From Pseudomonas putida (GTDB lineage: Bacteria > Pseudomonadota > Gammaproteobacteria > Pseudomonadales > Pseudomonadaceae): 64,000 nucleotides of DNA. The stretch covers positions 2,898,501 to 2,962,500 of the forward strand of contig NZ_CP016634.1 of NCBI RefSeq assembly GCF_002741075.1, written 5' to 3'. The position numbers and the translations under genes are program-made. The notes beneath the pieces are model-generated. The model saw nothing but the letters and a program-made list of their open reading frames with translations. It was not told where the DNA came from and searched no databases. Positions 13,178 through 22,018 of this stretch are shown here, one piece after another; the stretch's first letter is position 1, and each line of letters starts with the position of its first letter.

Positions 13178-13624
13178 TTACCAGCGACCGGCGGCGTCCT
13201 GGTCGCTTTGCCGGCCTTCGACCCAACGCGGCCCATCCTGGGTGTTCTCTTTCTTCCAGAACGGCGCCCGGGTCTTGAGGTAGTCCATGATGAAATTGCA
13301 GGCGTCGAACGCCGCCTGGCGGTGCGCGCTGGCCACGCCGACAAAGACGATCGGCTCGCCCGGCTCCAGCGCGCCGATGCGGTGCAGCACCTCGACCTTG
13401 AGCAGTGGCCAGCGCTGCTCGGCCTCGACCACGATCTTGGCCAACGCTTTCTCGGTCATGCCCGGATAATGCTCAAGGAACATCCCCGCCACTTCACGGC
13501 CATCGTTGAAGTCCCGCACATAGCCGACGAACCCCACCACCGCGCCCACACCGACGTTGGCCGCGTGCATCGCATTGACTTCAACACCCGGATCGAAGGC
13601 CTGCGCCTGTACTCGAACGCCCAT
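13178..13624 (-). CDS. moaE: Molybdopterin synthase catalytic subunit MoaE
   Basis: The 148-residue large subunit of molybdopterin synthase, which with MoaD adds the dithiolene sulfurs to precursor Z in molybdenum cofactor synthesis. Family motifs GFVGYVRDFNDG, MFLEHYPGMTEK, RIGALEPGE, SAHRQAAFDAC and FWKKE (catalytic Lys) are present. Last gene of moaC-moaD-moaE, 2 bp after moaD. The start at 13624 gives the canonical N-terminus. Confidence 0.96.
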   Translation of the reverse strand: MGVRVQAQAFDPGVEVNAMHAANVGVGAVVGFVGYVRDFNDGREVAGMFLEHYPGMTEKALAKIVVEAEQRWPLLKVEVLHRIGALEPGEPIVFVGVASAHRQAAFDACNFIMDYLKTRAPFWKKENTQDGPRWVEGRQSDQDAAGRW

Positions 13625-13626
13625 GT

Positions 13627-13872
13627 TCAACCTCCCGTGACCGGCGGGAAGAACGCCACTTCGTCGCCCTCCTCCACCGGCTCGGCCAGCTTGCACAGAT
13701 CCTGGTTACGTGCGCACATCAGGTTCTGCTCAGCCAGCAGCTCATATTGGCCGCCCTTGGCCACCAGCGCCTGGCGCACATCGTCGAGGGTCGCGAAGGC
13801 GCCTTCGAGCGGCTCGCCGTCGAGCCCCAGCAACTCACGATAACGGGCGAAATACACCACCTGAACCTTCAT
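13627..13872 (-). CDS. moaD: Molybdopterin synthase sulfur carrier subunit MoaD
   Basis: An 81-residue ubiquitin-like sulfur carrier ending in the required Gly-Gly (FFPPVTGG), whose C-terminal thiocarboxylate donates sulfur in molybdopterin synthesis. The start codon overlaps the moaC stop by one base (TGATG), indicating translational coupling. Confidence 0.96.
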   Translation of the reverse strand: MKVQVVYFARYRELLGLDGEPLEGAFATLDDVRQALVAKGGQYELLAEQNLMCARNQDLCKLAEPVEEGDEVAFFPPVTGG

Positions 13873-14342
13873 CACGCCTCCACCTGGTAATGGCCGCTCT
13901 TGCCGCCGACCTTCTCCAACAGGCGTACCTGCTCGATCACCATGCCTTTGTCCACGGCCTTGCACATGTCATAGATCGTCAGCGCCGCGACACTGGCAGC
14001 GGTCAGCGCCTCCATCTCCACGCCAGTCTGCCCGGCCAGCTTGCAGCGGGCGACGATGCGCACCGCGTCAGTGCCCTCGGCGCTGAGCTCGACCTTGACG
14101 CTGGTGAGCATCAGCGGATGGCACAGCGGGATCAGGTCGCTGGTCTTCTTCGCCGCCTGGATCCCGGCGATGCGCGCCACGGCGAACACATCGCCCTTGG
14201 GATGCTCGCCGTCGACGATCATCTGCAACGTCTGCGGCAACATGCGCACGCGCGCTTCGGCCACCGCCTCACGAGCGGTCACGGCCTTTTCGGTGACGTC
14301 GACCATGTTGGCGCGCCCCTGGGAATCGAGATGAGTCAGCAC
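13872..14342 (-). CDS. moaC: Cyclic pyranopterin monophosphate synthase MoaC
   Basis: A 156-residue MoaC. With MoaA (not in this window) it converts GTP to cyclic pyranopterin monophosphate. The signature [13 protein letters not shown], the [16 protein letters not shown] segment and YDMCKAVDK are all seen. First gene of the moaCDE cluster, overlapping moaD by one base. Confidence 0.96.
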   Translation of the reverse strand: MLTHLDSQGRANMVDVTEKAVTAREAVAEARVRMLPQTLQMIVDGEHPKGDVFAVARIAGIQAAKKTSDLIPLCHPLMLTSVKVELSAEGTDAVRIVARCKLAGQTGVEMEALTAASVAALTIYDMCKAVDKGMVIEQVRLLEKVGGKSGHYQVEA

Positions 14343-14461
14343 TGCATTGCTCCTGTGAAGGGAACAAAGAGTGTAAACCCGCAGGTCAGCTTTGAGCAGT
14401 GGTTGTGTCGCAGGCAGGCCAAACCCTTCGCGGGTAAAGCCGCGAAGGGTACGCCCCAGAG

Positions 14462-14483
14462 GCCGGGCGGCGAACCGCCCGGC
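14462..14483 (-). terminator. GC-rich hairpin downstream of the PIN-PhoH gene
   Basis: A perfect 9-bp stem (GCCGGGCGG / CCGCCCGGC) whose loop reads TTCG on the minus strand, 10 bp after the stop of the PIN-PhoH gene. A degenerate REP (TTCGCGGGTAAAGCCGCGAA) follows at about 14429. There is no T-tract, so termination strength is uncertain. Confidence 0.5.
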
Positions 14484-14492
14484 AGGCTGCTG

Positions 14493-15887
14493 TTACAGGT
14501 GAGACTCGGCGTACTCGGCCAGCACCGAACGTGGCACGCCCTGCAAGGTGATATGAACGCCGTGGGGGAAGTCCTTGAAGCGTTCGGTGAGGTAGGTCAG
14601 GCCGGAGCTGGTAGCCGACAGGTAAGGGGTGTCGATCTGTGCCAGGTTGCCCAGGCACACCACCTTGGACCCTGCCCCGGCACGGGTGATGATGGTTTTC
14701 ATCTGGTGCGGGGTGAGGTTCTGGCACTCGTCGATCAGGATGAGGCTCTGCTGGAAGCTGCGTCCGCGGATGTAGTTCAGCGACTTGAACTGCAACGGTA
14801 CCCGCTCGAGGATGTACTCGACGCTGCCATGGGTGCTCTCGTCATCCATGTGCAGGGCTTCGAGGTTGTCGGTGATGGCGCCCAGCCAAGGCTCCATCTT
14901 CTCGGCCTCGGTACCTGGCAGGAAACCGATCTCCTGGTCCAGGCCCTGCACGCTGCGGGTGGCGATGATGCGCCGGTAGCGCTTGCTGACCATGGTCTGC
15001 TCGATGGCTGCGGCGAGCGCCAGGATGGTCTTGCCGGAGCCGGCGGCGCCGGTCAGGTTGACCAGGTGGATATCCGGGTCGAGCAGCGCGAACAACGCCA
15101 GGCTCTGATGGATGTCGCGTGGTTTGAGCCCCCAGGCTTCCTGGTGCAGCAATGGCTCCTGGTGCAGGTCGAGCAGCAGCAGTTCGTCTTCGCGGATGCC
15201 TTTGATCCAGCCGACGAAGCCTTGCTCGTCGATGATGAACTCATTGACGTGCACCGCCGGCAGGTTGTCGGTCAGTTGCACCCGATGCCAGGTGCGGCCG
15301 CGCTCCTGGCGGGTCTCGACCTTGCTGACGCGATCCCAGAACGAACCGGTCACCGAGTGGTAACCCTTGGACAGCAAGGAAACGTCATCGACCAGTTGGT
15401 CGGTGCTGTAGTCCTCGGCGGCGATGCCACAGGCACGCGCCTTCAGGCGCATGTTGATGTCCTTGGTCACCAGCACCACATCCAGATCGGAACGGCGGGC
15501 ACGCAACTCCAGGAGCTGGTTGATGATGATGTTGTCGTTGAGGGTTTCGGGCAGCAGCCGGTTCGGCTCGTTGCGTGGACTCATCAGGATCGACAGGAAC
15601 CCTTTGGGCCCGCTCTTGCCGCGCTGGATCGGTACGCCCTGCTCGACATCGCTGGGCGAGGCATCGCCGAGGGTCTGGTCGATCAGGCGAATGGCCTGGC
15701 GGCATTCGGCGGCGATGGTGTGCTTACCGGTCTTGAGCTTGTCGAGTTCCTCCAGCACCGTCATCGGAATGGCGACATGGTGCTCCTCGAAGTTGAGCAA
15801 CGCGTTTGGATCGTGAATCAGGACATTGGTATCGAGCACATACAGGATTGGCTGGGTGGAGGAAGAGTTGCGTCCTTGGTCATCCAT
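14493..15887 (-). CDS. PIN domain - PhoH-like ATPase fusion (PhoH2 type)
   Basis: A 464-residue cytosolic protein with an N-terminal PIN ribonuclease domain (about residues 13-150; YVLDTNVLIHD, with further acidic residues EELD and TKDINMRLKA) and a C-terminal PhoH ATPase (about 260-450; Walker A TGAAGSGKT at about 279-287, Walker B LILIDECQNLTP). PhoH2 proteins of this architecture have been described in mycobacteria as RNA helicase/ribonucleases. No antitoxin-like partner gene is adjacent; the nearest upstream gene is 270 bp away. The function in Pseudomonas is not established. Confidence 0.9.
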   Translation of the reverse strand: MDDQGRNSSSTQPILYVLDTNVLIHDPNALLNFEEHHVAIPMTVLEELDKLKTGKHTIAAECRQAIRLIDQTLGDASPSDVEQGVPIQRGKSGPKGFLSILMSPRNEPNRLLPETLNDNIIINQLLELRARRSDLDVVLVTKDINMRLKARACGIAAEDYSTDQLVDDVSLLSKGYHSVTGSFWDRVSKVETRQERGRTWHRVQLTDNLPAVHVNEFIIDEQGFVGWIKGIREDELLLLDLHQEPLLHQEAWGLKPRDIHQSLALFALLDPDIHLVNLTGAAGSGKTILALAAAIEQTMVSKRYRRIIATRSVQGLDQEIGFLPGTEAEKMEPWLGAITDNLEALHMDDESTHGSVEYILERVPLQFKSLNYIRGRSFQQSLILIDECQNLTPHQMKTIITRAGAGSKVVCLGNLAQIDTPYLSATSSGLTYLTERFKDFPHGVHITLQGVPRSVLAEYAESHL

Positions 15888-16117
15888 ACTCGGTCACCTT
15901 ATGTGAAAGCCACACGACGCGTAATGCTGCGCCGCAGAGTGACCGCCGTTCTCCCCGTATCCGCGTTGTTACGGGCGGGGAGCGCACCTGGCAAGGAGGG
16001 CCTGGATGACGCCACCTGTGCTGCAGGATTCGGCTGTCTGGTTCCTACATACCGCATTAGTGATGACCAAAAAAAGTCTTTTTACGTTCCTTTGAACTTT
16101 ATTTTTCCGATTGACGT

Positions 16118-16140
16118 TCAGGGCTTGGCTTGAGCCCTGA
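16118..16140. terminator. Hairpin downstream of the deacetylase-like gene
   Basis: A perfect 8-bp inverted repeat (TCAGGGCT / AGCCCTGA, 7-base loop) 20 bp after the stop of the minus-strand deacetylase-like gene. An AT-rich stretch lies beyond it, but as A/T mix without a U-tract in the right direction. Weak terminator candidate. Confidence 0.4.
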
Positions 16141-16159
16141 GCGGTACTAGAGTCAAAGA

Positions 16160-17284
16160 TCAAGCCCCTTCATGTTGCCCATACTCCAGGCAATCTTCCC
16201 AACCGATCCCACTCTGCGCCGTGTTGCGCAGCAACCAATCCACCGCCGGCTGTGCCTTGGGCAGGTTGTCGTGGAACTGGATCACCCCCTTGCGCCACAA
16301 CAGCATCAAGGTCAGCACCCGGTGTGCCGAGGCTTCGGCGCTGAGCGCGCTGTCGTCCTGGGCGTCGATGTCCCACAGCGAAACCTTGAGTTTCTGGCTG
16401 GCCATGAACGCTTCGCCATCGGCCCGGCGCTGCCCATAGGGTGGACGAAACAGCGGCACGTACTGCGCCGGCAGGTCGGACTGGACCCTGGCCTGGGCTC
16501 GGCGCAATGACGCCTGCCAGTCTTGCCATTGGGCATGGGAGCGGTACTCCCAGCCCTGGATACCCACGCATTGCCCCGCATAGAGCGCCACCACTGGTGA
16601 GCTGGACGCGCGCTGCTGCAAGCGATTGCCAAGCACGAAGAACAGGCCGCCGAGCTTCTGTCGGCGCAGGTAGTCGGCCAATTCGTCGGTGGCACCGCCC
16701 TCGGGCGTGGGACCGCCGACGAAGGTCAGCAGGAACATCCGGTCATTGAGCTCGTCGCCCGTGCGCTCGCTGTCCGACAGGCGCTCGACCTCGCTGCTGG
16801 TCTGGGGGAACAACGCCGCCTTGCGCAGTTGCTCATCCAGGTATCGGGTGTGGAATGCCCGGCTGGGCTCGAGCCAACCGCTGTAGAACTCGCCCACGCT
16901 AGGGGTGAAGGTGGCGGCCAGGGTTCGCAGCTCGGCCATGGACTCCAGCGGATAGCAGAAGGACGCGTCCTGCTCGCAACTGCGCTGAGCCTGCTGGTAG
17001 TTCTCCCACAGCCGCTGCCACATGCGCGCGCGCACCGCGCGAACCACCGCCAAGTTGATCTGCCGCAGCTGCAGGCGCGCCGTCAGGGCCGGCTCGTCGA
17101 GCATTTCGCTTTCCTGCAGCACCTGGGCGAACGACAGGATCTCGGCGCGCGAGGCGACATCGAACAACGCCGGGCTGTCCAGTTGTTCAGGCCACAAGGT
17201 GCGGTTCAGGGTGGCCTGGGGCAAGGGGGCGGCCTGGGCAGCCACGCTCAGCAGGCCGGCCAACAGGACGAAGGCAATACGCAC
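16160..17284 (-). CDS. Exported polysaccharide deacetylase-like protein with degenerate NodB motifs
   Basis: A 374-residue secreted protein: an N-terminal signal peptide (cleavage after AAQAA, about residue 19), a helical region of about 150 residues, and a NodB-type domain. The canonical motif 1 (TFDDGP) reads TFVGGPTPE, so the catalytic Asp is missing, and motif 2 (H-x3-H) reads SHAQWQ, lacking the second His. Motif 3 (FRPPYG), WDIDAQD and the IQFHDN motif remain. Catalysis is therefore doubtful. A GTG at 17284 has GGAGAG seven bases upstream; an in-frame TTG at 17290 is too close to that site. Divergent from yaaA. Confidence 0.75.
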   Translation of the reverse strand: MRIAFVLLAGLLSVAAQAAPLPQATLNRTLWPEQLDSPALFDVASRAEILSFAQVLQESEMLDEPALTARLQLRQINLAVVRAVRARMWQRLWENYQQAQRSCEQDASFCYPLESMAELRTLAATFTPSVGEFYSGWLEPSRAFHTRYLDEQLRKAALFPQTSSEVERLSDSERTGDELNDRMFLLTFVGGPTPEGGATDELADYLRRQKLGGLFFVLGNRLQQRASSSPVVALYAGQCVGIQGWEYRSHAQWQDWQASLRRAQARVQSDLPAQYVPLFRPPYGQRRADGEAFMASQKLKVSLWDIDAQDDSALSAEASAHRVLTLMLLWRKGVIQFHDNLPKAQPAVDWLLRNTAQSGIGWEDCLEYGQHEGA

Positions 17285-17420
17285 GATCAAGCTCTCCGCA
17301 GCATCATGACGCGCACTATAACGTGACGCTCGGCGATGGTCCGTGACTATCGTCGCGATAGTTTGGTCTTGCCGGCCTCAGCCCGTAGAATCCGCCTCGA
17401 CGATTCCAGGAGCCGACCCG

Positions 17421-18200
17421 ATGCTGACGGTGATTTCCCCCGCCAAGACCCTCGACTACGACACCCCGCCGGTGACCCAGCGCTACACCTTGCCCCAGTA
17501 CCTGGACGATTCCCAGGCGCTCATCACGCAGTTGCGTGAGTTCACACCGGCGCAAATCAGCGAACTGATGCACCTCTCGGACAAGCTCGCCGGCCTTAAC
17601 GCCGCCCGCTTCGGCAGCTGGACCCCGGACTTCACCCCGGCCAACGCCAAGCAGGCACTGCTGGCCTTCAAGGGCGACGTGTACACCGGGCTGGATGCCG
17701 AAAGCCTTGGCGAGGATGACTTCAGCTATGCCCAAGACCACCTGCGCATGCTGTCGGGCCTGTATGGCCTGCTGCGCCCGCTGGACCTGATGCAGCCCTA
17801 TCGCCTGGAAATGGGCACCAAGCTGGCCAACGCCCGCGGCAAGGACCTTTACGCCTTCTGGGGCACGCGCATCAGCGAATGGCTGAATCTGGCCCTGGCC
17901 GAGCAGGGCGACGACGTATTGCTGAACCTGGCCAGCAACGAGTACTTCAGCGCGGTCAAGCGCAGCGCCCTGAAGGCACGGGTGATCGATGTCGACTTCA
18001 AAGACCTGAAGAACGGCCAGTACAAGATCATCAGCTTCTACGCCAAGAAAGCCCGCGGAATGATGAGCCGCTTCGTGATCCAGGAGCGCATCAACGACCC
18101 CGAACAGCTCAAGCGCTTCGATGTGCAGGGCTACTACTACAGCGCCGAGCAGTCCAAGCCGGACCACCTGGTGTTCCTGCGCGACCACCCTGAGGACTAA
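17421..18200 (+). CDS. yaaA: Peroxide stress protein YaaA (DUF328/UPF0246)
   Basis: A 259-residue member of the YaaA family, which in E. coli lowers free iron and oxidative DNA damage under peroxide stress. The family N-terminus [14 protein letters not shown], the [21 protein letters not shown] stretch and [10 protein letters not shown] are diagnostic. The start at 17421 is set by that conserved N-terminus. A REP lies downstream. Confidence 0.95.
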   Translation: MLTVISPAKTLDYDTPPVTQRYTLPQYLDDSQALITQLREFTPAQISELMHLSDKLAGLNAARFGSWTPDFTPANAKQALLAFKGDVYTGLDAESLGEDDFSYAQDHLRMLSGLYGLLRPLDLMQPYRLEMGTKLANARGKDLYAFWGTRISEWLNLALAEQGDDVLLNLASNEYFSAVKRSALKARVIDVDFKDLKNGQYKIISFYAKKARGMMSRFVIQERINDPEQLKRFDVQGYYYSAEQSKPDHLVFLRDHPED

Positions 18201-18301
18201 GGTCGTCTGGACCTCCGCGTCACCGGTGGGAGCAACGGTCTTGCGTTGCTTGCACCGGCCCCTTCGCGGGTACAGCGGTGCTATCGAGAGCACCACAGCC
18301 C

Positions 18302-18328
18302 CCTGTAGGAGCGGGTTTACCCGCGAAG
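18302..18328. repeat. REP element
   Basis: A single REP (CCTGTAGGAGCGGGTTTACC followed by CGCG) downstream of yaaA, preceded at about 18250 by a partial opposite copy (CCTTCGCGGGTACAGCGG). Confidence 0.75.
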
Positions 18329-18475
18329 AAGACACCACTGAGCAAGACAGTTGCTCCCCCGGTCATGTCACCGCATCCGTCAGCCCTGCAACAGGGCAGG
18401 CTTCAAATGGCCATCTCGCCATGATTCCGACGCCAAAAAAACAACACGCCTCGCTTTATTGCAAAACGCCATAAG

Positions 18476-18486
18476 ACCGTTCGTAG
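18476..18486 (+). promoter_or_regulatory. AlgR-binding box upstream of algD
   Basis: ACCGTTCGTAG matches the known AlgR core ACCGTTCGTC in 9 of 10 positions. It lies about 170 bp upstream of the AlgU-type -35, consistent with the far-upstream AlgR sites of the P. aeruginosa algD promoter. Confidence 0.6.
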
Positions 18487-18652
18487 TTTTTTGACGAATT
18501 TTGAAAAAAATTTTCGCATACTGGCATATAAGCATCCTGGGTCGATTTCGTCCTTTATATATAGGGGTGAAGCTGTCGCGTGCTATCAGATTGAAAGTAT
18601 TTGCCGCTGAAAAAATATTTAGAAATCTTTCATTCGTGCGAAACCCACCCCG

Positions 18653-18680
18653 GAACTTCTGCTAGCGGCAATCGCTCATA
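18653..18680 (+). promoter_or_regulatory. AlgU (sigma-22/RpoE-type) promoter of the alginate operon
   Basis: GAACTT (18653-18658), 17 bases, TCATA (18676-18680). The P. aeruginosa algD promoter has GAACTT, 17 bases, TCCTA, so spacing and sequence agree closely. Transcription would start near 18686, giving an untranslated leader of about 437 bases before algD. Confidence 0.75.
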
Positions 18681-18685
18681 GGACC

Positions 18686-19122
18686 CGTAACGACTTTCTT
18701 GCCACTGTCGTGAGAGATGACTTACAGATGACAACCGGCCGGTATCCACTACCGGCTCCGATAACTTCGACAGACGCAACGGTATCAACCGAACGCCCTG
18801 TCCACGAAGGAGAGACGCGCCCCTACTAATCGTCCTAGTGGTTGATTTCATAGGATTTTTCCAATTGAAAGAGCAAGCACAGCAGTAGGCGTAATAGCAC
18901 ACTGCAATAAAGACGGCTGCATTTCAGGGCACGCCTTTTAATACTGGCCATTTAACTGCCAACTTTGAGTGCACAACTTTGCGCGCTCTGGATTTATTCA
19001 TGCCTGCGTTCGGTGATATGTGCAATCGCCATGACACCGTGCGCCTGAAAACTGCTGGTTAATCAACCCGGTCCGGCTCTTTCGCGAAAGAGCCGACGTG
19101 ATAAACACACGAGGTGAATACG
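18686..19122 (+). other. Long untranslated leader of algD
   Basis: About 437 bases between the predicted AlgU transcript start and the algD ATG. The P. aeruginosa leader is also several hundred bases and is subject to post-transcriptional control. One short perfect hairpin (CTCTTTCGCGAAAGAG at 19077-19092) lies 30 bases before algD. Confidence 0.5.
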
Positions 19123-20439
19123 ATGCGTATCAGCATCTTTGGTTTGGGTTATGTGGGTGCGGTCTGTGCAGGTTGCCTGTCGGCACGGGGTCACGAAGTG
19201 ATTGGCGTGGACGTGTCCAAGACCAAAATCGACCTGATCAACCAGGGCAAGTCGCCCATCGTCGAGCCGGGTCTGGAAGAGTTGCTGCAGCAAGGCATCG
19301 CCAATGGCCGCCTGCGTGGCACCACTGACTTCGCCGAAGCCATCCGCGCCAGCGACGTGTCGATGATCTGCGTCGGCACCCCCAGCAAGAAAAACGGCGA
19401 CCTGGGCCTGGAGTACATCGAATCGGTGTGCCGCGAGATCGGCTACGTGCTGCGTGACACCGAGCGCCGCCACACCATCGTGGTGCGCAGCACCGTGCTG
19501 CCCGGTACCGTCAAGAACGTGGTCATCCCGATCCTCGAGGACTGCTCCGGGAAGAAGGCCGGCGTCGACTTCGGCGTCGCGGTCAACCCAGAATTCCTGC
19601 GTGAAAGTACCGCCATCGCCGACTACGACCGCCCACCGATGACCGTCATCGGCGAGCTGGACAAGGCCAGCGGCGACGTGCTCCAGGCCATCTACGAGGA
19701 ACTGGACGCGCCGGTCATCCGCAAGCCGGTCGAAGTGGCCGAAATGATCAAGTACACCTGCAACGTCTGGCATGCCACCAAGGTCACCTTCGCCAACGAG
19801 ATCGGCAACATCGCCAAGGCCGTGGGCGTCGATGGTCGCGACGTGATGGATGTGGTCTGCCAGGACAAGGTCCTGAACCTGTCCCAGTACTACATGCGCC
19901 CAGGTTTCGCCTTCGGCGGCTCGTGCCTGCCCAAGGACGTGCGTGCCCTCACCTACCGCGCCTCGAGCCTGGATGTGAAAGCCCCGCTGCTCGACTCGCT
20001 GATGCGCAGCAACGAGTCCCAGGTGCAGAACGCCTTCGACATCATCGAAAGCCACGACAAGCGCAAGGTCGCCCTGCTGGGCCTGTCCTTCAAGGCCGGC
20101 ACCGACGACCTGCGTGAAAGCCCGCTGGTGGAACTGGCCGAGCGTCTGATCGGCAAGGGCTACGAGCTGAACATCTACGACCAGAACGTCCAGTACGCCC
20201 GTGTCCACGGCGCCAACAAGGATTACATCGAGTCGAAGATCCCTCACGTCTCCTCGCTGCTCAATGACGATCTGCAGCATGTCATCGACAACGCCGACGT
20301 GATCATCCTGGGCAACCGCGACGAGAAATTCCGCGCCCTCGCCCAGCAGGCGCCGGCAGGCAAGCAGGTGATCGACCTGGTCGGCTTCATGACCAAGCCG
20401 ACCTGCAACACCAGCCGCACCGAAGGCATCTGCTGGTAA
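19123..20439 (+). CDS. algD: GDP-mannose 6-dehydrogenase AlgD
   Basis: A 438-residue NAD-dependent four-electron dehydrogenase that makes GDP-mannuronate, the committed alginate precursor, in the cytosol. Seen: N-terminal Rossmann motif (ISIFGLGYVGAVCAGCL), NPEFLREST, and catalytic Cys in FAFGGSCLPKD. First gene of the alginate operon. An ATG nine bases upstream (19114) is in frame, but the conserved N-terminus MRISIFG favours 19123; GAGG precedes. Confidence 0.97.
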   Translation: MRISIFGLGYVGAVCAGCLSARGHEVIGVDVSKTKIDLINQGKSPIVEPGLEELLQQGIANGRLRGTTDFAEAIRASDVSMICVGTPSKKNGDLGLEYIESVCREIGYVLRDTERRHTIVVRSTVLPGTVKNVVIPILEDCSGKKAGVDFGVAVNPEFLRESTAIADYDRPPMTVIGELDKASGDVLQAIYEELDAPVIRKPVEVAEMIKYTCNVWHATKVTFANEIGNIAKAVGVDGRDVMDVVCQDKVLNLSQYYMRPGFAFGGSCLPKDVRALTYRASSLDVKAPLLDSLMRSNESQVQNAFDIIESHDKRKVALLGLSFKAGTDDLRESPLVELAERLIGKGYELNIYDQNVQYARVHGANKDYIESKIPHVSSLLNDDLQHVIDNADVIILGNRDEKFRALAQQAPAGKQVIDLVGFMTKPTCNTSRTEGICW

Positions 20440-20501
20440 CCCCCGGCCGGGCAGCGGGCGACCGCTGCCCTTCCCCCTGATTCGCGCGACGGATGCTGAA
20501 C

Positions 20502-21983
20502 ATGCAAAGACTCCAGACAGTGCTGCTGCAGTGCGCCGGATGGCTGCTCTACGTGAGCCTGCTCATGTTGATCGCCCTGGCCCTGCCCAGCGACATCTTC
20601 GACTCGCAATCGAAGCACTTCATCTTCCTGGTCGGCGCGGTCGGCATCTGGCGCTACTCCATGGGCGCCACCCACTTCATCCGTGGCATGGTGTTCCTCT
20701 ACGGCGTCTACCCCTACCTGCGCCGCAAGGTGCGCCAGCTGGGCAAGGCCGCCGACCCGTCCCACGTGTACCTGATGGTCACCAGTTTTCGCATCGACGC
20801 CCTGACCACCGCGCAGGTTTACAGCTCGGTGATCCGCGAGGCGATCGAGTGCGGTTACCCCACTACCGTGGTCTGCTCGCTGGTGGAGATGTCCGACGAG
20901 CTGCTGGTCAAGAGCCTGTGGGCCAAGTACAACCCGCCCGCCCACGTCAACCTGGACTTCGTGCGCATCGCCGGCACCGGCAAGCGCGATGGCCTGGCCT
21001 ATGGCTTCCGCGCCATCTCGCGGATGATGCCGGACGAGCATGCCGTGGTGGCAGTGATCGACGGCGACACCGTGCTTGGCGAAGGCGTGGTGCGCAAGAC
21101 CGTGCCGTGGTTCAAGCAGTTCCCCAATGTCGGTGGCCTGACCACCAACGAATTCTGCGAAGTGCGCGGCGGCTACATCATGAGTGAGTGGCACAAGCTG
21201 CGCTTCGCCCAGCGCCACATCAACATGTGCTCCATGGCCCTGTCCAAGCGCGTGCTGACCATGACCGGGCGCATGTCGATGTTCCGCGCAAGCGTGGTGA
21301 CCGACCCCGAGTTCATCGCCGACGTGGAAAGCGACTCGTTGCACCACTGGCGCCTGGGCCGCTTCAAGTTCCTCACCGGTGACGACAAATCCAGCTGGTT
21401 CAGCCTGATGCGCCTGGGCTACGACACCTTCTACGTGCCCGATGCGGCCATCAACACGGTCGAGCACCCGCCGGAGAAGAGCTTCGTCAAGGCCAGCCGC
21501 AAGCTGATGTACCGCTGGTACGGCAACAACCTGCGGCAGAACTCCCGCGCGCTGGGCCTGGGCCTCAAGCGCCTGGGGCTGTTCACCTGCATCGTCTTGC
21601 TCGACCAGCGCGTGTCCATGTGGACCAGCCTGCTGGGCCTGACCGTGGCGGTGATCGCCAGCCTCAAGTTCGGCCTGGGCTTCTTGCTCGTGTACCTGCT
21701 GTGGATCGGCATCACCCGCCTGATCCTCACCATCATGCTGCTGTGCTCGGGCCATAACGTGGGGCCGGCCTACCCGCTGATTCTCTATTACAACCAGATC
21801 GTCGGCGCGGTGATGAAGATCTACGTGTTCTTCCGCCTCGACAAACAGTCCTGGACCCGCCAGCCGACTGCCCTCAAGCGTGACCTCGAAAGCTTTCAAC
21901 AATGGTTCAACACCTGGTCTTCACGGACCATGACCTTCTCGGCAGCCAGCATCTTCGTCGCTGTGCTGTTCATGGTCGTGTGA
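20502..21983 (+). CDS. alg8: Alginate polymerase, glycosyltransferase subunit Alg8
   Basis: A 493-residue inner-membrane family-2 glycosyltransferase that polymerises mannuronate from GDP-mannuronate together with Alg44. Two N-terminal membrane helices, a cytosolic catalytic domain (VIDGDT as the D-x-D; DVESDSL and FLTGDD further on) and C-terminal membrane helices (about residues 350-420 and the last 20). An in-frame ATG at 20493 is an alternative start; GGAT eight bases before 20502 and family length favour 20502. Confidence 0.95.
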   Translation: MQRLQTVLLQCAGWLLYVSLLMLIALALPSDIFDSQSKHFIFLVGAVGIWRYSMGATHFIRGMVFLYGVYPYLRRKVRQLGKAADPSHVYLMVTSFRIDALTTAQVYSSVIREAIECGYPTTVVCSLVEMSDELLVKSLWAKYNPPAHVNLDFVRIAGTGKRDGLAYGFRAISRMMPDEHAVVAVIDGDTVLGEGVVRKTVPWFKQFPNVGGLTTNEFCEVRGGYIMSEWHKLRFAQRHINMCSMALSKRVLTMTGRMSMFRASVVTDPEFIADVESDSLHHWRLGRFKFLTGDDKSSWFSLMRLGYDTFYVPDAAINTVEHPPEKSFVKASRKLMYRWYGNNLRQNSRALGLGLKRLGLFTCIVLLDQRVSMWTSLLGLTVAVIASLKFGLGFLLVYLLWIGITRLILTIMLLCSGHNVGPAYPLILYYNQIVGAVMKIYVFFRLDKQSWTRQPTALKRDLESFQQWFNTWSSRTMTFSAASIFVAVLFMVV

Positions 21984-22018
21984 GCCCCCGGATCGGATCT
22001 AACAGGAACGAAATCGCC

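Larger units (their letters stand above)
18201..18652. other. Upstream regulatory region of the alginate operon
   Basis: No convincing gene lies between yaaA and algD. The left part holds REP fragments; from about 18430 the sequence becomes clearly AT-richer than its surroundings and contains an AlgR-like box at 18476-18486. A possible weaker AlgR-like core (CATTCGTGC) lies at about 18630, just upstream of the -35. A 90-codon minus-strand frame across the promoter is not supported. Confidence 0.6.

Noticed and set aside
16030..16117. AT-rich patch upstream of the PIN-PhoH gene as a possible small RNA or AlgU promoter
   Set aside because: A GAACGT-N17-TCATC match on the minus strand is too weak, and no A-rich repeat motif of the Crc-binding CrcZ type or terminator for an RNA gene was found.
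18630..18902. 90-codon minus-strand reading frame across the algD promoter
   Set aside because: No ribosome-binding site, no recognisable protein features, and it runs antisense through the AlgU promoter and leader. Best explained as chance in a long regulatory region.
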